Source of the DNA: Melioribacteraceae bacterium
GTDB lineage: Bacteria; Bacteroidota; Ignavibacteria; Ignavibacteriales; Melioribacteraceae
Direction: 5' to 3'
Length of the DNA: 33,368 bases
Assembly (NCBI GenBank): GCA_021647785.1
Contig: JAKIUC010000050.1
Span: forward strand, 1 to 33,368
The translations under genes and the position numbers were made by a program. The notes under the pieces were generated by a model. That model saw only the letters and a program-made list of their open reading frames with translations. It did no database searches and had not been told where the DNA came from. Shown one piece after another: positions 8,302 to 15,525 of this stretch; the first letter of the stretch is position 1, and each line of letters opens with the position of its first letter.

Positions 8302-8507
8302 CCTTTGAAATCAATCAAATCATTTTCGCCTTCTTGTTCCGATTTTTCAATTGAAGCACGAATGGACTTAGGAATAGTATCATCTTCAACCAAAAAAATA
8401 GAAATAGGTGTTAATTTTTCTCTCAAATAAATAAAAAGCTCACGAGCTGTTTCAAACTCAGTCTTCATATTTTTTTCGAAATCTTTTTTTACGGTGAGTG
8501 TTGTCAT
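8298..8507 (-). CDS. Small antitoxin-like protein
   Basis: This is a 69-residue protein. I take the start at 8507 (MTTLTVKKDFEKN), which fits the MTTLT(V/I) opening of many small antitoxins; an in-frame ATG at 8531 would add eight residues. A helical middle (TARELFIYLREKLTPISIF) is followed by an acidic tail (IPKSIRASIEKSEQEGENDL). The stop overlaps the ATG of the broken toxin by four bases (ATGA), typical of translational coupling in type II toxin-antitoxin modules, where the antitoxin comes first. With the toxin split, this would be an orphan antitoxin. It is alone on the minus strand and diverges from the YihY gene. The antitoxin family is not identified. Confidence 0.6.
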   Translation of the reverse strand: MTTLTVKKDFEKNMKTEFETARELFIYLREKLTPISIFLVEDDTIPKSIRASIEKSEQEGENDLIDFKG

Positions 8508-8588
8508 AGTTTTTACTGTTTTATGAAACAAATTTCAGTTTGAATATAAGGAAGCTTGTATAAAAATCAAAGTTTTTTAGTTTCTTCA

Positions 8589-8638
8589 AGCGATTCGGGG
8601 GTCAAATTAATTTCAATTAATTTGACCCCCGAATCGCT
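8589..8638. repeat. Perfect 22-bp hairpin between divergent genes
   Basis: AGCGATTCGGGGGTCAAATTAA (8589-8610; arm of 22 bases) is repeated exactly in reverse complement at 8617-8638 with a 6-base loop (TTTCAA). It lies between the antitoxin start (minus strand) and the YihY start (plus strand). No T-run follows on either side. Confidence 0.85.
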
Positions 8639-8718
8639 GTTGAAAATTTCAAAATTGTAGAGCTAACTTAAAAAGCGTATATTTAGAGTTAGCCAGATAA
8701 TTTTTAGACAAATATTCA

Positions 8719-9684
8719 ATGACAGAAAAGTATAATAAGAAAAGATTGTTTCTTCAATTTAAAGTTTTCCGTACTATTGGAAAGTATATTAGCATAAATC
8801 GTTTTAGAAGAATTTTACAATTCCTAAATCATTATGTCGGTGGTATTTTCAGAAGATTGGATAAAAATCATCTTTTCCTTTCGGCTGCTGGTATTGCTTA
8901 TTCCATTATCCTTAGTGTTATCCCACTTGTGCTTCTCATATTTTCAGTATTAGGCAGCATTATTGATGTTGCAACAATTGAAGAACAAGTGAATACGGCA
9001 ATTGATGGATTGATTCCCTATCATGCTTCTGCAGATTATATGAAACACTTTATTCTTTCCAGAATTCCAGAGGTGCTTAAATATAAATCACTTGCAGGAG
9101 GGCTTGGTTTAATAGGGCTATTCTTTACGTCAACATGGTTGTTTAGCAGTATGCGTACAATTCTCAACAAAATATTTAAGGTTGAGAAAACCAAAGGTGC
9201 GTTAATAGGAATGCTGCGCGATTTTGGAATGGTGTTTTTGGTTCTCGTTTTTGTTTTACTTTCAACTTATTTGCTTCCTACAATAAATTTCTTTGTATCG
9301 TTAACTGATAAAATTGATATTCTTGCACCTTTTGCACTTGGTGCAGTTGTAAATTTCCTTGTTCCATATATCTCCCTTTTATTGATGTTTTTAATGTTCT
9401 ATCTTTTTTACACATTTATACCTTATGTTAAGTTAAATTATAAAGTTCCAATAGCATCAGCCTTGTGGGCAACAATACTATGGGAAACGGTACGTATGCT
9501 TTTTGAATATTATGTTACAAGTTTCTTAGCATTAAATAAACTTTACGGAACATTTTTGTTCTTTGCTGTAGTTATGTTTTGGATATTTTATGCGTCAATT
9601 GTATTTCTTGTGGGTGCAGAGATTGGGCAGCTTTACCGAGAACGGAGAGATGCACGGCGTGGAATTATTTGGGATGCTGATTAA
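8719..9684 (+). CDS. YihY/virulence factor BrkB family membrane protein
   Basis: This is a 321-residue inner-membrane protein with about six membrane segments. Family landmarks are visible: the DKNHLFLSAAGIAYSIILSVIPLVLLIFSVLG segment near residues 53-84 (an (A/S)AALAYYT-type motif), the glycine-rich LAGGLGLIGLFFTSTWLFSSM segment, and the VPIASALWATILWE segment near residue 240, followed by YGTFLFFAVVMFWIFYASIVFLVGAEI. The N-terminus is basic and cytosolic. The family is widespread but its biochemical role is unsettled; older RNase BN labels are considered wrong. The 3' end overlaps the convergent mobA gene by 20 bases. Confidence 0.88.
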   Translation: MTEKYNKKRLFLQFKVFRTIGKYISINRFRRILQFLNHYVGGIFRRLDKNHLFLSAAGIAYSIILSVIPLVLLIFSVLGSIIDVATIEEQVNTAIDGLIPYHASADYMKHFILSRIPEVLKYKSLAGGLGLIGLFFTSTWLFSSMRTILNKIFKVEKTKGALIGMLRDFGMVFLVLVFVLLSTYLLPTINFFVSLTDKIDILAPFALGAVVNFLVPYISLLLMFLMFYLFYTFIPYVKLNYKVPIASALWATILWETVRMLFEYYVTSFLALNKLYGTFLFFAVVMFWIFYASIVFLVGAEIGQLYRERRDARRGIIWDAD

Positions 9685-10297
9685 ATTTTGAAAGAATATT
9701 TGTGTAATCTTCTGGTCTATTCATATTTAGGAAAAGCCCTTCACTGTAAAACTCCAATTCTTCCGCTTCAATAATTTCACATCCTACCAAATTCAACAAT
9801 TCATGAACTTTACATTTCCGTTTTTTCTGGTTCGAATCTCTCGTTTCTTCATCTTCTATTTTTAAAAGATTTTCTATTTTGGGCAAAAGAGTTTTGGAAT
9901 ATTTTCCAGCCAATTGCTGAATAAATCCATCTGCTCTGCATACTGTTATTGGGTGTGTTGTATTGAAATCAACAATATATTTAATTACTTCTGTAGTCAT
10001 CAATGGTATATCGCACGAGATGATGAAGTTATCATCGGTTTGCGAATTGATTAATCCTGAATGAATGCCAGCCAATGGACCACGGTATCTATAGATATCT
10101 TCAAACATTGGGATATTTAAGAATTGATATTCAACCGGGCTGTTTGTAATCAAAATTACTTCCGTAAAAAGGGATTGTATTAGTTGTAGTGTATGTTCAA
10201 TTACTGTTTTATCCCCAAGTTTTAATAGAGATTTGTTCTCGCCCATTCTTGTACTTTTACCACCACTTAAAATTATTCCGGTTATATCTTTATACAT
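9665..10297 (-). CDS. mobA: Molybdenum cofactor guanylyltransferase (MobA-like)
   Basis: This is a 210-residue cytosolic nucleotidyltransferase that joins GTP to molybdopterin-Mo, giving the MGD form used by DMSO-reductase-family enzymes. The N-terminal GTP-binding signature GIILSGGKSTRMGENKSLL (residues 7-25) is intact. GPLAGIHSGL (about 73-82) and the metal-binding ISCDIPLM follow. It is the last gene of a leftward run and overlaps the 3' end of moeA by 16 bases, which indicates translational coupling. It also overlaps the converging YihY gene. Length is within the usual 190-210 range. Confidence 0.9.
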   Translation of the reverse strand: MYKDITGIILSGGKSTRMGENKSLLKLGDKTVIEHTLQLIQSLFTEVILITNSPVEYQFLNIPMFEDIYRYRGPLAGIHSGLINSQTDDNFIISCDIPLMTTEVIKYIVDFNTTHPITVCRADGFIQQLAGKYSKTLLPKIENLLKIEDEETRDSNQKKRKCKVHELLNLVGCEIIEAEELEFYSEGLFLNMNRPEDYTNILSKFNQHPK

Positions 10298-11508
10298 TTT
10301 ACTAACTCACCTTTTTCATATATCTGTTTTTCTTCATCCAAAATTATTAGGCAATTTGCATTACTTAAACCAGCCATATTTCCTGATGATTGGGAGTTTG
10401 AATTGCTAACTTCTAAAACTTGGTCTTCATTGCAAAGTTTAAAATTGCCCCTTACAAAGTGACGTTTAGAATCATGCTTTTTGAAAACAGACTTAACTCG
10501 TGCATAAAATTGATTGTTAAATTTTATTTTATAATACTCTTCCAATGCTGGAATTAAAAAAGCGTATATGTTAACAAACGAGGAGACTGGATTACCTGCT
10601 AATCCGAATATTAATTTATACTTTCCATCTTTTTCAAAAACGCCAAAATATATTGGTTTACCTGGCTTTATATATACTCGCCAAAATTTTCTCTCAATTC
10701 CTAACTCTGCAAATACTTCCTTAAGGAAATCGTATTTACCTACAGAAACTCCACCTGTTGTAAGAAGAATATCAACATCACTCTCTAAAGTTAATTTTAT
10801 TTTTTCTTTAATAGCCTCTTTATCATCGTTTGAAAATCCCAAATTAACACCATCCAAATTGAATTGTTTTAATAGAGATAGAATGGAATAAACATTGGTT
10901 GCACGAATTTTATCCTCTGTGGGTGTTTCATCTAAATCAACCAATTCATCACCAGTAGAGAGGACGGCAACTTTAAGTGGTTTATAGACCTTCACGGTAG
11001 AGCATCCGCAATCAGCAAGTGCAGAAATATTTGCCGTAGAGATTAAAGTATTTTGTGCAACTGCAACCTGATTTAATTTTAGATTCTCTCCTTTTTTCCG
11101 AATATTTTTTCCGCTAAATATTTTTACTCCAGCTTTTAGTTGAACTACATTATTTTCAACTATCACATCTTCAATAGGGATAACGGCTGTACATCCTTTT
11201 GGAATTTTTCCACCAGTCATAATGCTTACGGCAGTTGTTTCGGAAAGTGAGAACTCGGAAAAATTGCCAGCTCTGATTTCACCTATTAATTTCCACGAGT
11301 TTACTTTTTCACCAAAGATAATTGCATATCCATCAACTGCAGAATTATCAAACGCAGGCTGGTTTACATCAGACAAAATATCGTTAGAGAGTATGTGATT
11401 AACAGAGTTTAATAATTCAACTTCAATTTCTCTTTTTTCTAACAACAAAATATTTTTCTTAACTATTTTAAGAGCGTCATTATATGATAGCATTTTTTCT
11501 AATTCCAT
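10282..11508 (-). CDS. moeA: Molybdopterin molybdenumtransferase MoeA
   Basis: This is a 408-residue protein that inserts molybdate into adenylated molybdopterin. The MoeA N-terminal domain is present (NQPAFDNSAVDGYA, then SIMTGGKIPKGCTAVIPIEDV). The MoCF-binding domain carries VLSTGDELVD and DILLTTGGVSVGKYDFLKEV, followed by GLAGNPVSSFVN. The C-terminal beta domain completes the family length. The ATG at 11508 shares its first base with the stop of the upstream MOSC gene (TAATG), and the 3' end overlaps mobA, so the three are almost certainly one transcription unit. Confidence 0.95.
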   Translation of the reverse strand: MELEKMLSYNDALKIVKKNILLLEKREIEVELLNSVNHILSNDILSDVNQPAFDNSAVDGYAIIFGEKVNSWKLIGEIRAGNFSEFSLSETTAVSIMTGGKIPKGCTAVIPIEDVIVENNVVQLKAGVKIFSGKNIRKKGENLKLNQVAVAQNTLISTANISALADCGCSTVKVYKPLKVAVLSTGDELVDLDETPTEDKIRATNVYSILSLLKQFNLDGVNLGFSNDDKEAIKEKIKLTLESDVDILLTTGGVSVGKYDFLKEVFAELGIERKFWRVYIKPGKPIYFGVFEKDGKYKLIFGLAGNPVSSFVNIYAFLIPALEEYYKIKFNNQFYARVKSVFKKHDSKRHFVRGNFKLCNEDQVLEVSNSNSQSSGNMAGLSNANCLIILDEEKQIYEKGELVKCIKI

Positions 11509-11969
11509 TAGTTCACTACTTCTACTTTATCATCCACAAAAATATCTCCTTCTTTAATTACCTTGCCAAATATACCTTCTGTTGGCATAACGCAATTACC
11601 AACCTTAACATAAATTGCACATTTATCGTGGCACTCTTTACCTATCTGAGTTATTTCAAGCTCTGCATTTTTACCAACTTTAACTCGCGAACCAATTTTC
11701 AGATTTGGAATATCGATAAATTCAGTAGTGATATTTTCAGCAAACATTCCTGGTTGTAATTTTGGTAAAGTTTTCCGCATTTTATCAATGCTCTCTAATG
11801 CAAGAAAGCTAATTTGCCGATGCCAATTACCTGCATGTGCATCGCCATCAATTCCCCAATTTTCAATTAGCTTTGCAGAAGATACATTCGCTTTTGGAAT
11901 TCCTTTTTTTCTGCTTATTGAAATTGCTGCTATTTTCCCTGTTTTTATTTTTCCATTGTTTTTATTCAT
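11508..11969 (-). CDS. MOSC-domain protein
   Basis: This is a 153-residue stand-alone MOSC domain. MOSC domains form the C-terminal part of molybdenum-cofactor sulfurases and are thought to carry sulfur or bind the cofactor. Visible features include IENWGIDGDAHAGNWHRQISFL (the conserved GI-GD-H-G-RQ region, about residues 37-58), LQPGMFAENITTEFID, and ITQIGKECHDKC with a conserved Cys. The stop overlaps the moeA start by one base, so it is translationally coupled to moeA. It could modify or deliver the finished cofactor; the exact step is unknown. The 790 bases upstream are repeats, so it may start its own transcript. Confidence 0.88.
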   Translation of the reverse strand: MNKNNGKIKTGKIAAISISRKKGIPKANVSSAKLIENWGIDGDAHAGNWHRQISFLALESIDKMRKTLPKLQPGMFAENITTEFIDIPNLKIGSRVKVGKNAELEITQIGKECHDKCAIYVKVGNCVMPTEGIFGKVIKEGDIFVDDKVEVVN

Positions 11970-12036
11970 TTATTTAATAACCAATTGTTTTAAAAATACG
12001 GTTAAGTTCTCAATACTATCATCGTGTCTAGCATTA

Positions 12037-12106
12037 AAACCACATAGTGGTTTAATGTTTGTAGAATCAAATATTTATTCCGAACCACGGTAGTGGTTCT
12101 ATGTTT
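12037..12106. repeat. Pair of related small hairpin repeats
   Basis: AAACCAC-AT-A-GTGGTTT followed by AATGTTTGTAGAA, then GAACCAC-GGTA-GTGGTTC followed by TATGTTT. The two units share a 7-bp stem with compensating changes at the outer pair, and a similar 3' tail, which points to one dispersed family rather than chance hairpins. Confidence 0.55.
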
Positions 12107-12190
12107 TATTTAATAGTTATTCCAAAATTGTTAATTGTTGTTTTTTAAGATACATGTAATGTATTTGTGAATTTCCTCTTTGCACTTTAG

Positions 12191-12232
12191 TGGAATTAAT
12201 GACTCACGTTTTTACAGAAAACACAATTTGCA
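12191..12232. repeat. Dispersed 42-base repeat, copy 1
   Basis: TGGAATTAATGAC, then TTTTTACAGAAAACACA and TTTG. A second copy with a few changes and two extra bases is at 20041-20084, almost 8 kb away and next to pckA. Neither lies in a gene. Confidence 0.65.
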
Positions 12233-12470
12233 CATATAATTGATGAAATGTATTTGCCATTTTTTCTCCTCATAATATTTAATAGAACAACTATGTGGTT
12301 CGCCTTTTTTCTGTTTTCTTTCTACAAACATTTAACCACTAACGTGGTACTTTTCAATAATTCAATTTATAAAAACATTTTTTCTAAACATCTAAATAAA
12401 ATGTAGCTCACTACAGCAAATTAAATTTATTGCTATAATAATTAAGCCAATGGCTCCTTCCGTCCCAAAC

Positions 12471-12616
12471 AATGGTGTCAACTTAACGAAACACCCACGC
12501 ATCGATACTTCCCCCGACAAGTTCAGCACATCGCTCCGCTCAGCGTTCGCATAAGTTCATTGAGCGGAGTCGAAATGAACGAAAAATGATAGTTCATCTC
12601 TTAAGTTGACACCATT
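12471..12616. mobile_element. 146-bp MITE-like element with 16-bp terminal inverted repeats (type AATGGTGTCAAC)
   Basis: AATGGTGTCAACTTAA (12471-12486) and TTAAGTTGACACCATT (12601-12616) are perfect reverse complements. The interior carries a further hairpin, CTCCGCTCA (12534-12542) with TGAGCGGAG (12561-12569), and no reading frame. Short CCGTCCC strings flank both sides (about 12460 and 12619). A second element with the same 12-base ends is at 28549-28722; the left ends of the two stay similar for about 28 bases. Movement by an outside transposase is inference. Confidence 0.7.
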
Positions 12617-12663
12617 GCCGTCCCCAAAAGGGATATTTAATAAACATATTAGTTTAAAAGGAT

Positions 12664-12740
12664 ATTCCACGTAATGTCTCTACGTTTTTCTTGTATGTTA
12701 AAAACTGACATTCCACGAAATGTCTTTACACTTTTTCTTG
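12664..12740. repeat. Tandem repeat of two approximately 31-base units
   Basis: ATTCCACGTAATGTCTCTACG plus TTTTTCTTG at 12664-12693, and ATTCCACGAAATGTCTTTACA plus CTTTTTCTTG at 12710-12740. It lies just downstream of the moaC stop on the minus strand. Confidence 0.65.
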
Positions 12741-12756
12741 CTCTTAATCCTAATTC

Positions 12757-13254
12757 TTACTCTTCTTCTTTTTCTAAACCAGTATAACTATACTCTCCAC
12801 TTTTACCACCGGTTTTGCTTAGTAAATGAATGTCTTTAATTACTAAAGATTTATCAACCCCTTTGCACATATCGTAAATAGTTAGCGCTGCAATACTTGT
12901 TGCTGTAAGTGCTTCCATTTCAATTCCAGTCTGTGCAGTGGTTTTTGCAAAAGAGAATATTTCAACCGAAAAATCTTTTTCATTTAATTGTAATTCAACA
13001 TCAACTTTGGAGATGAAAATATTGTGGCAGAGTGGAATTAAATCGGAGCATTTTTTTGCTGCGGATATTCCAGCAATCTTCGCAGTTGTTAATACATCTC
13101 CTTTTTCAACATTATTATTTGCCACTAACCGAAAAACTCGTTCACCAAGAATAACTTTTCCATAAGCTTTTGCCGTTCTTGTTGTTGTCTGTTTTTCAGA
13201 AACATCAACCATCGTCGCTTTTCCACTTTGATTAATGTGTGTTAGTTCATCCAA
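12757..13254 (-). CDS. moaC: Cyclic pyranopterin monophosphate synthase MoaC
   Basis: This is a 165-residue enzyme for the second half of cofactor step one, turning the MoaA product 3',8-cyclo-GTP into cyclic pyranopterin monophosphate. Landmarks: MVDVSEKQTTTRTA at the N-terminus, AKKCSDLIPLCHN (about 87-99), AQTGIEMEALTATSIAALTIYDMCKGVDK (about 127-155) and LLSKTGGKSGEYS near the end. Length is typical. Its ATG follows the moaA stop by two bases, so moaA and moaC are one unit. Downstream lies the repeat nest. Confidence 0.95.
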   Translation of the reverse strand: MDELTHINQSGKATMVDVSEKQTTTRTAKAYGKVILGERVFRLVANNNVEKGDVLTTAKIAGISAAKKCSDLIPLCHNIFISKVDVELQLNEKDFSVEIFSFAKTTAQTGIEMEALTATSIAALTIYDMCKGVDKSLVIKDIHLLSKTGGKSGEYSYTGLEKEEE

Positions 13255-13256
13255 AA

Positions 13257-14258
13257 TTATCCTCCAATTTGCAGCATGTTGTTCGATTCCAGTTTTAGTA
13301 ATTCATCTATTTCCGGATGTTTTAATTTTTTATTTAATATTGAATCTGAAATAACATTTGCAATATCTGCATCATTATATTTGGCAGAGCGAAGCAGAGA
13401 CTTTAATGAAATTTCATTCTTCTTTGGTGAGAAAAGACAGAGTTTTAATTTTCCATCAGCAGTAATTCTTAATCTGTTACAGTCTCCGCAAAAATGGTTT
13501 GAAATAGAACTGATAAAACTTACAGTACCACCATTCCCTTTAATGGCATAGGATTTAGCAACTTCGGAAGGATGAGAGTGGATAGGAATAAGTCTATACT
13601 TTTTCTCAACTATTTTTTTAATTTCTTCATAATTTATGTAGTTATCATCATTCCAGCCATTCGATTGAAATGGCATAAACTCGATAAACCGAATATTTAA
13701 ATTCTTTTCAATTGCAAAAGTCACCATCTCTATAATTTCATCATCGTTAACACCCTTCATAATTACGGTATTAATTTTAATAGGGGAAAAGGAAAGTGTT
13801 ATAGCCTTATGAATACTGGAGAAAACTTCATCTATTTTATCTGCCCCAGTGATAGACTTGTATTTAAGTCTATCTAATGTATCAAGACTGATATTTAGTT
13901 TATCTAATCCAAGACCTTTTAAGCTCTCTAATTTATCTAAGAGGAATGTACCATTTGTTGTAATTCCAAGTTCAAAAGGATTTGTAGATTTTAGCTTACC
14001 GATAGATTCTAACAAATCTAAAATGTTATTGCGGGCAAGTGGTTCGCCACCTGTTAGTCTAATTTTTGTGAATTCAAAATCAACTACAAATATTTTAATC
14101 AGTCGTAATAGTTCTTCATTGGAAAGCAATGCTGAGTTTTGAATTCCATAAAAACTATTTCCGCTTGGATTACAATAAGTGCAATTTAAATTACACTTAT
14201 CAGTAAGAGAAATTCTCAAATAATTATGTGTTCTGTTATGAGTATCAATAAGTTTCAA
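13257..14258 (-). CDS. moaA: GTP 3',8-cyclase MoaA (radical SAM)
   Basis: This is a 333-residue radical SAM enzyme that converts GTP to 3',8-cyclo-GTP, the first step of molybdenum cofactor synthesis. The SAM-cluster motif is C22-x3-C26-x2-C29 (KCNLNCTYC). The second cluster ligands are C257, C260 and C274 (FCGDCNRLRITADGK...LCLF). LTGGEPL at about 68-74 binds SAM. The protein ends in LQIGG; the terminal GG is characteristic and needed for activity in studied homologues. It starts ten bases after the chromate transporter-like gene and runs into moaC, so it belongs to a four-gene leftward unit. Confidence 0.96.
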   Translation of the reverse strand: MKLIDTHNRTHNYLRISLTDKCNLNCTYCNPSGNSFYGIQNSALLSNEELLRLIKIFVVDFEFTKIRLTGGEPLARNNILDLLESIGKLKSTNPFELGITTNGTFLLDKLESLKGLGLDKLNISLDTLDRLKYKSITGADKIDEVFSSIHKAITLSFSPIKINTVIMKGVNDDEIIEMVTFAIEKNLNIRFIEFMPFQSNGWNDDNYINYEEIKKIVEKKYRLIPIHSHPSEVAKSYAIKGNGGTVSFISSISNHFCGDCNRLRITADGKLKLCLFSPKKNEISLKSLLRSAKYNDADIANVISDSILNKKLKHPEIDELLKLESNNMLQIGG

Positions 14259-14268
14259 AACAAAATTC

Positions 14269-14793
14269 CTACAATATTATTAAGGCTACTAATAAGCCAA
14301 CTATTACCACAAGTGCCGGATGTAATTTGAAAACAAGTATCAAAATTAATCCTAAAAAAAGAAAAGCAACGCTCTGCCATTGAAATGTGGTTTTTATCAA
14401 ATATGAAAACATGATACCAATTACCATCCCAATAACAACAAATTTAATTCCTTTAAATGCTTTTACTACATATTCATTTTTTTCGTATTGGGAATAGAAT
14501 AGAAATACAGCAGTCATTAGCAATCCTGGAATCATCAAATTTCCTAAGTTGGCAGCAATTGCTCCTGGAATGCCTGCTGTTTTATATCCTATATAAGTTG
14601 CAAATTTAATTGATATTGCTCCCGGGAAAACTTCGACCATTCCAAGCACTTTTAAAAATTCTGCATTTGTTAGCCATTTATTATTTACAACAGCTTCCCT
14701 TTCAATTAATGGAATTAGTGAATAAGCTCCGCCAAAAGAGAAAGCTCCTACCTTTAAGAAGGCAATAAATAAGTTAAGTAGTGAAGTAATCAT
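14269..14793 (-). CDS. Chromate transporter-family (CHR) membrane protein, single domain
   Basis: This is a 174-residue membrane protein with a single CHR domain. FLKVGAFSFGGAYSLIPLIEREAV (about 13-36), NKWLTNAEFLKVLGMVEVFPGAISIKFATYIGYK and GIPGAIAANLGNLMIPGLL are the conserved CHR features, though Pro-Gly-Pro is here FPGAIS. Short CHR proteins usually occur as two adjacent genes that together make the transporter; no second one is in this window. Its position between an AhpD-like gene (one base away) and moaA suggests oxyanion import or export related to molybdate, but that is only inference from context. Confidence 0.82.
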   Translation of the reverse strand: MITSLLNLFIAFLKVGAFSFGGAYSLIPLIEREAVVNNKWLTNAEFLKVLGMVEVFPGAISIKFATYIGYKTAGIPGAIAANLGNLMIPGLLMTAVFLFYSQYEKNEYVVKAFKGIKFVVIGMVIGIMFSYLIKTTFQWQSVAFLFLGLILILVFKLHPALVVIVGLLVALIIL

Positions 14794-14794
14794 T

Positions 14795-15106
14795 TTAGTT
14801 CACCAAAATATCATCAACCCAGCTAAGTGCTGCCATCATTGATGGTAACCCAATTGTTGGAAGTGAAAGCATAACTGCGTGGCGTATCTCATCAGGAGTG
14901 CATCCGGCTTTTACTGCTTTTCTGGTGTGGGAGTGAACAGCACCCTCGAACCTTGCACCAGTCGAAATTGAAAGTTTAATTAACGCCCTTGTTCTTCCAT
15001 CCAATGGTCCTGCTTGGTGAACTGCATCCCCCATTGTTTCGTATGCATTAGCTACTGCTGAATAATCTTCTTTAAACTGTCTGTAGCGTTTTGGAATTTC
15101 CGACAT
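14795..15106 (-). CDS. Carboxymuconolactone decarboxylase / AhpD-like protein
   Basis: This is a 103-residue all-helical protein of the carboxymuconolactone decarboxylase family (GPLDGRTRALIKLSIS, ARFEGAVHSHTRKAVKAGCTPDEIRHAVMLS). The redox Cys-x-x-Cys of AhpD is missing; its place reads EGAVHSH, so peroxidase-type activity is unlikely, while the conserved His remains. Single-domain members of this type are found with metal and oxidative stress genes, but their role is often unknown. It is the first gene of the leftward unit with the CHR protein, moaA and moaC. Confidence 0.8.
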   Translation of the reverse strand: MSEIPKRYRQFKEDYSAVANAYETMGDAVHQAGPLDGRTRALIKLSISTGARFEGAVHSHTRKAVKAGCTPDEIRHAVMLSLPTIGLPSMMAALSWVDDILVN

Positions 15107-15525
15107 AATTTCTCCAATTATATTTTATAGTTAGTTAAGTTTCAATGAAAGGAGTTCAGGATAGGCAGAGTTTGGAAAAAAAATCCTAACTCTGCAAAGA
15201 AATTTGTGTGGGCAGCTATGCTACTTTATTCTCCTTTGCAAAGGATTGCTTTCACAATCAGGCAGGCTAACTCATTTCTAAATTAACCCTATCGGTTACT
15301 TGCCTTATCATTTTTCTAACTTAGGTTAAGTAACTCGGAGTTCAATAATTTTAACAATTTAAAATAGTAAATTTTTCTCTTTAGTCGATAGAAAAAAGGA
15401 ATAATGGTAAGATTTTATTTTGTCCTAAGGATTCCTTTGAATTTATTAAAAACATAATGAACGAAAATTTTCGTTCACTACAGCATTAATGTTTAATATT
15501 AAATAAACGTATTTTATTCCACTCC
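15107..15525. other. Non-coding stretch upstream of the AhpD-like/moaA unit, possible structured leader
   Basis: No gene. On the minus strand, the 200 bases before the AhpD-like start can form several hairpins: GCAGAGTT paired with AACTCTGC (about 15157-15197), the 14-base palindrome TCCTTTGCAAAGGA (15232-15245), and GATTG-CAATC next to it. Because the unit makes molybdenum cofactor, a riboswitch was considered, but I could not match the known Moco motif. The left part (15330-15525) is AT-rich with the palindrome at 15458. Confidence 0.35.
15458..15477. repeat. 20-base perfect palindrome downstream of the ABC-F gene
   Basis: TGAACGAAAATTTTCGTTCA is self-complementary. It lies about 50 bases past the ABC-F stop on the minus strand and is followed there by a weak T-rich stretch, so it could help end that transcript. 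The adjoining CACTACAGCATTAATGTTTAAT resembles tails of the small hairpin repeats near 12050. Confidence 0.6.

Larger units (their letters stand above)
11970..12756. other. Repeat nest dividing the molybdenum-cofactor cluster
   Basis: No gene is supported in these 787 bases. They hold two small hairpin repeats (about 12037-12106), a dispersed 42-base repeat (12191-12232), an AACCAC/GTGG-type repeat near 12332-12356, a 146-bp inverted-repeat element (12471-12616) and a tandem pair (12664-12740). All sit between moaC and the MOSC-moeA-mobA genes, which read the same way. Confidence 0.7.

Noticed and set aside
9825-9840. GGTTCGAATC string like a tRNA T-loop
   Set aside because: It lies inside mobA and no cloverleaf can be built around it.
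11970-12756. CRISPR array
   Set aside because: The repeats are of different families, unevenly spaced, without constant repeat-spacer structure or cas genes.
15107-15330. Known molybdenum cofactor riboswitch
   Set aside because: The conserved sequence blocks could not be matched by eye; kept only as a possible structured leader.
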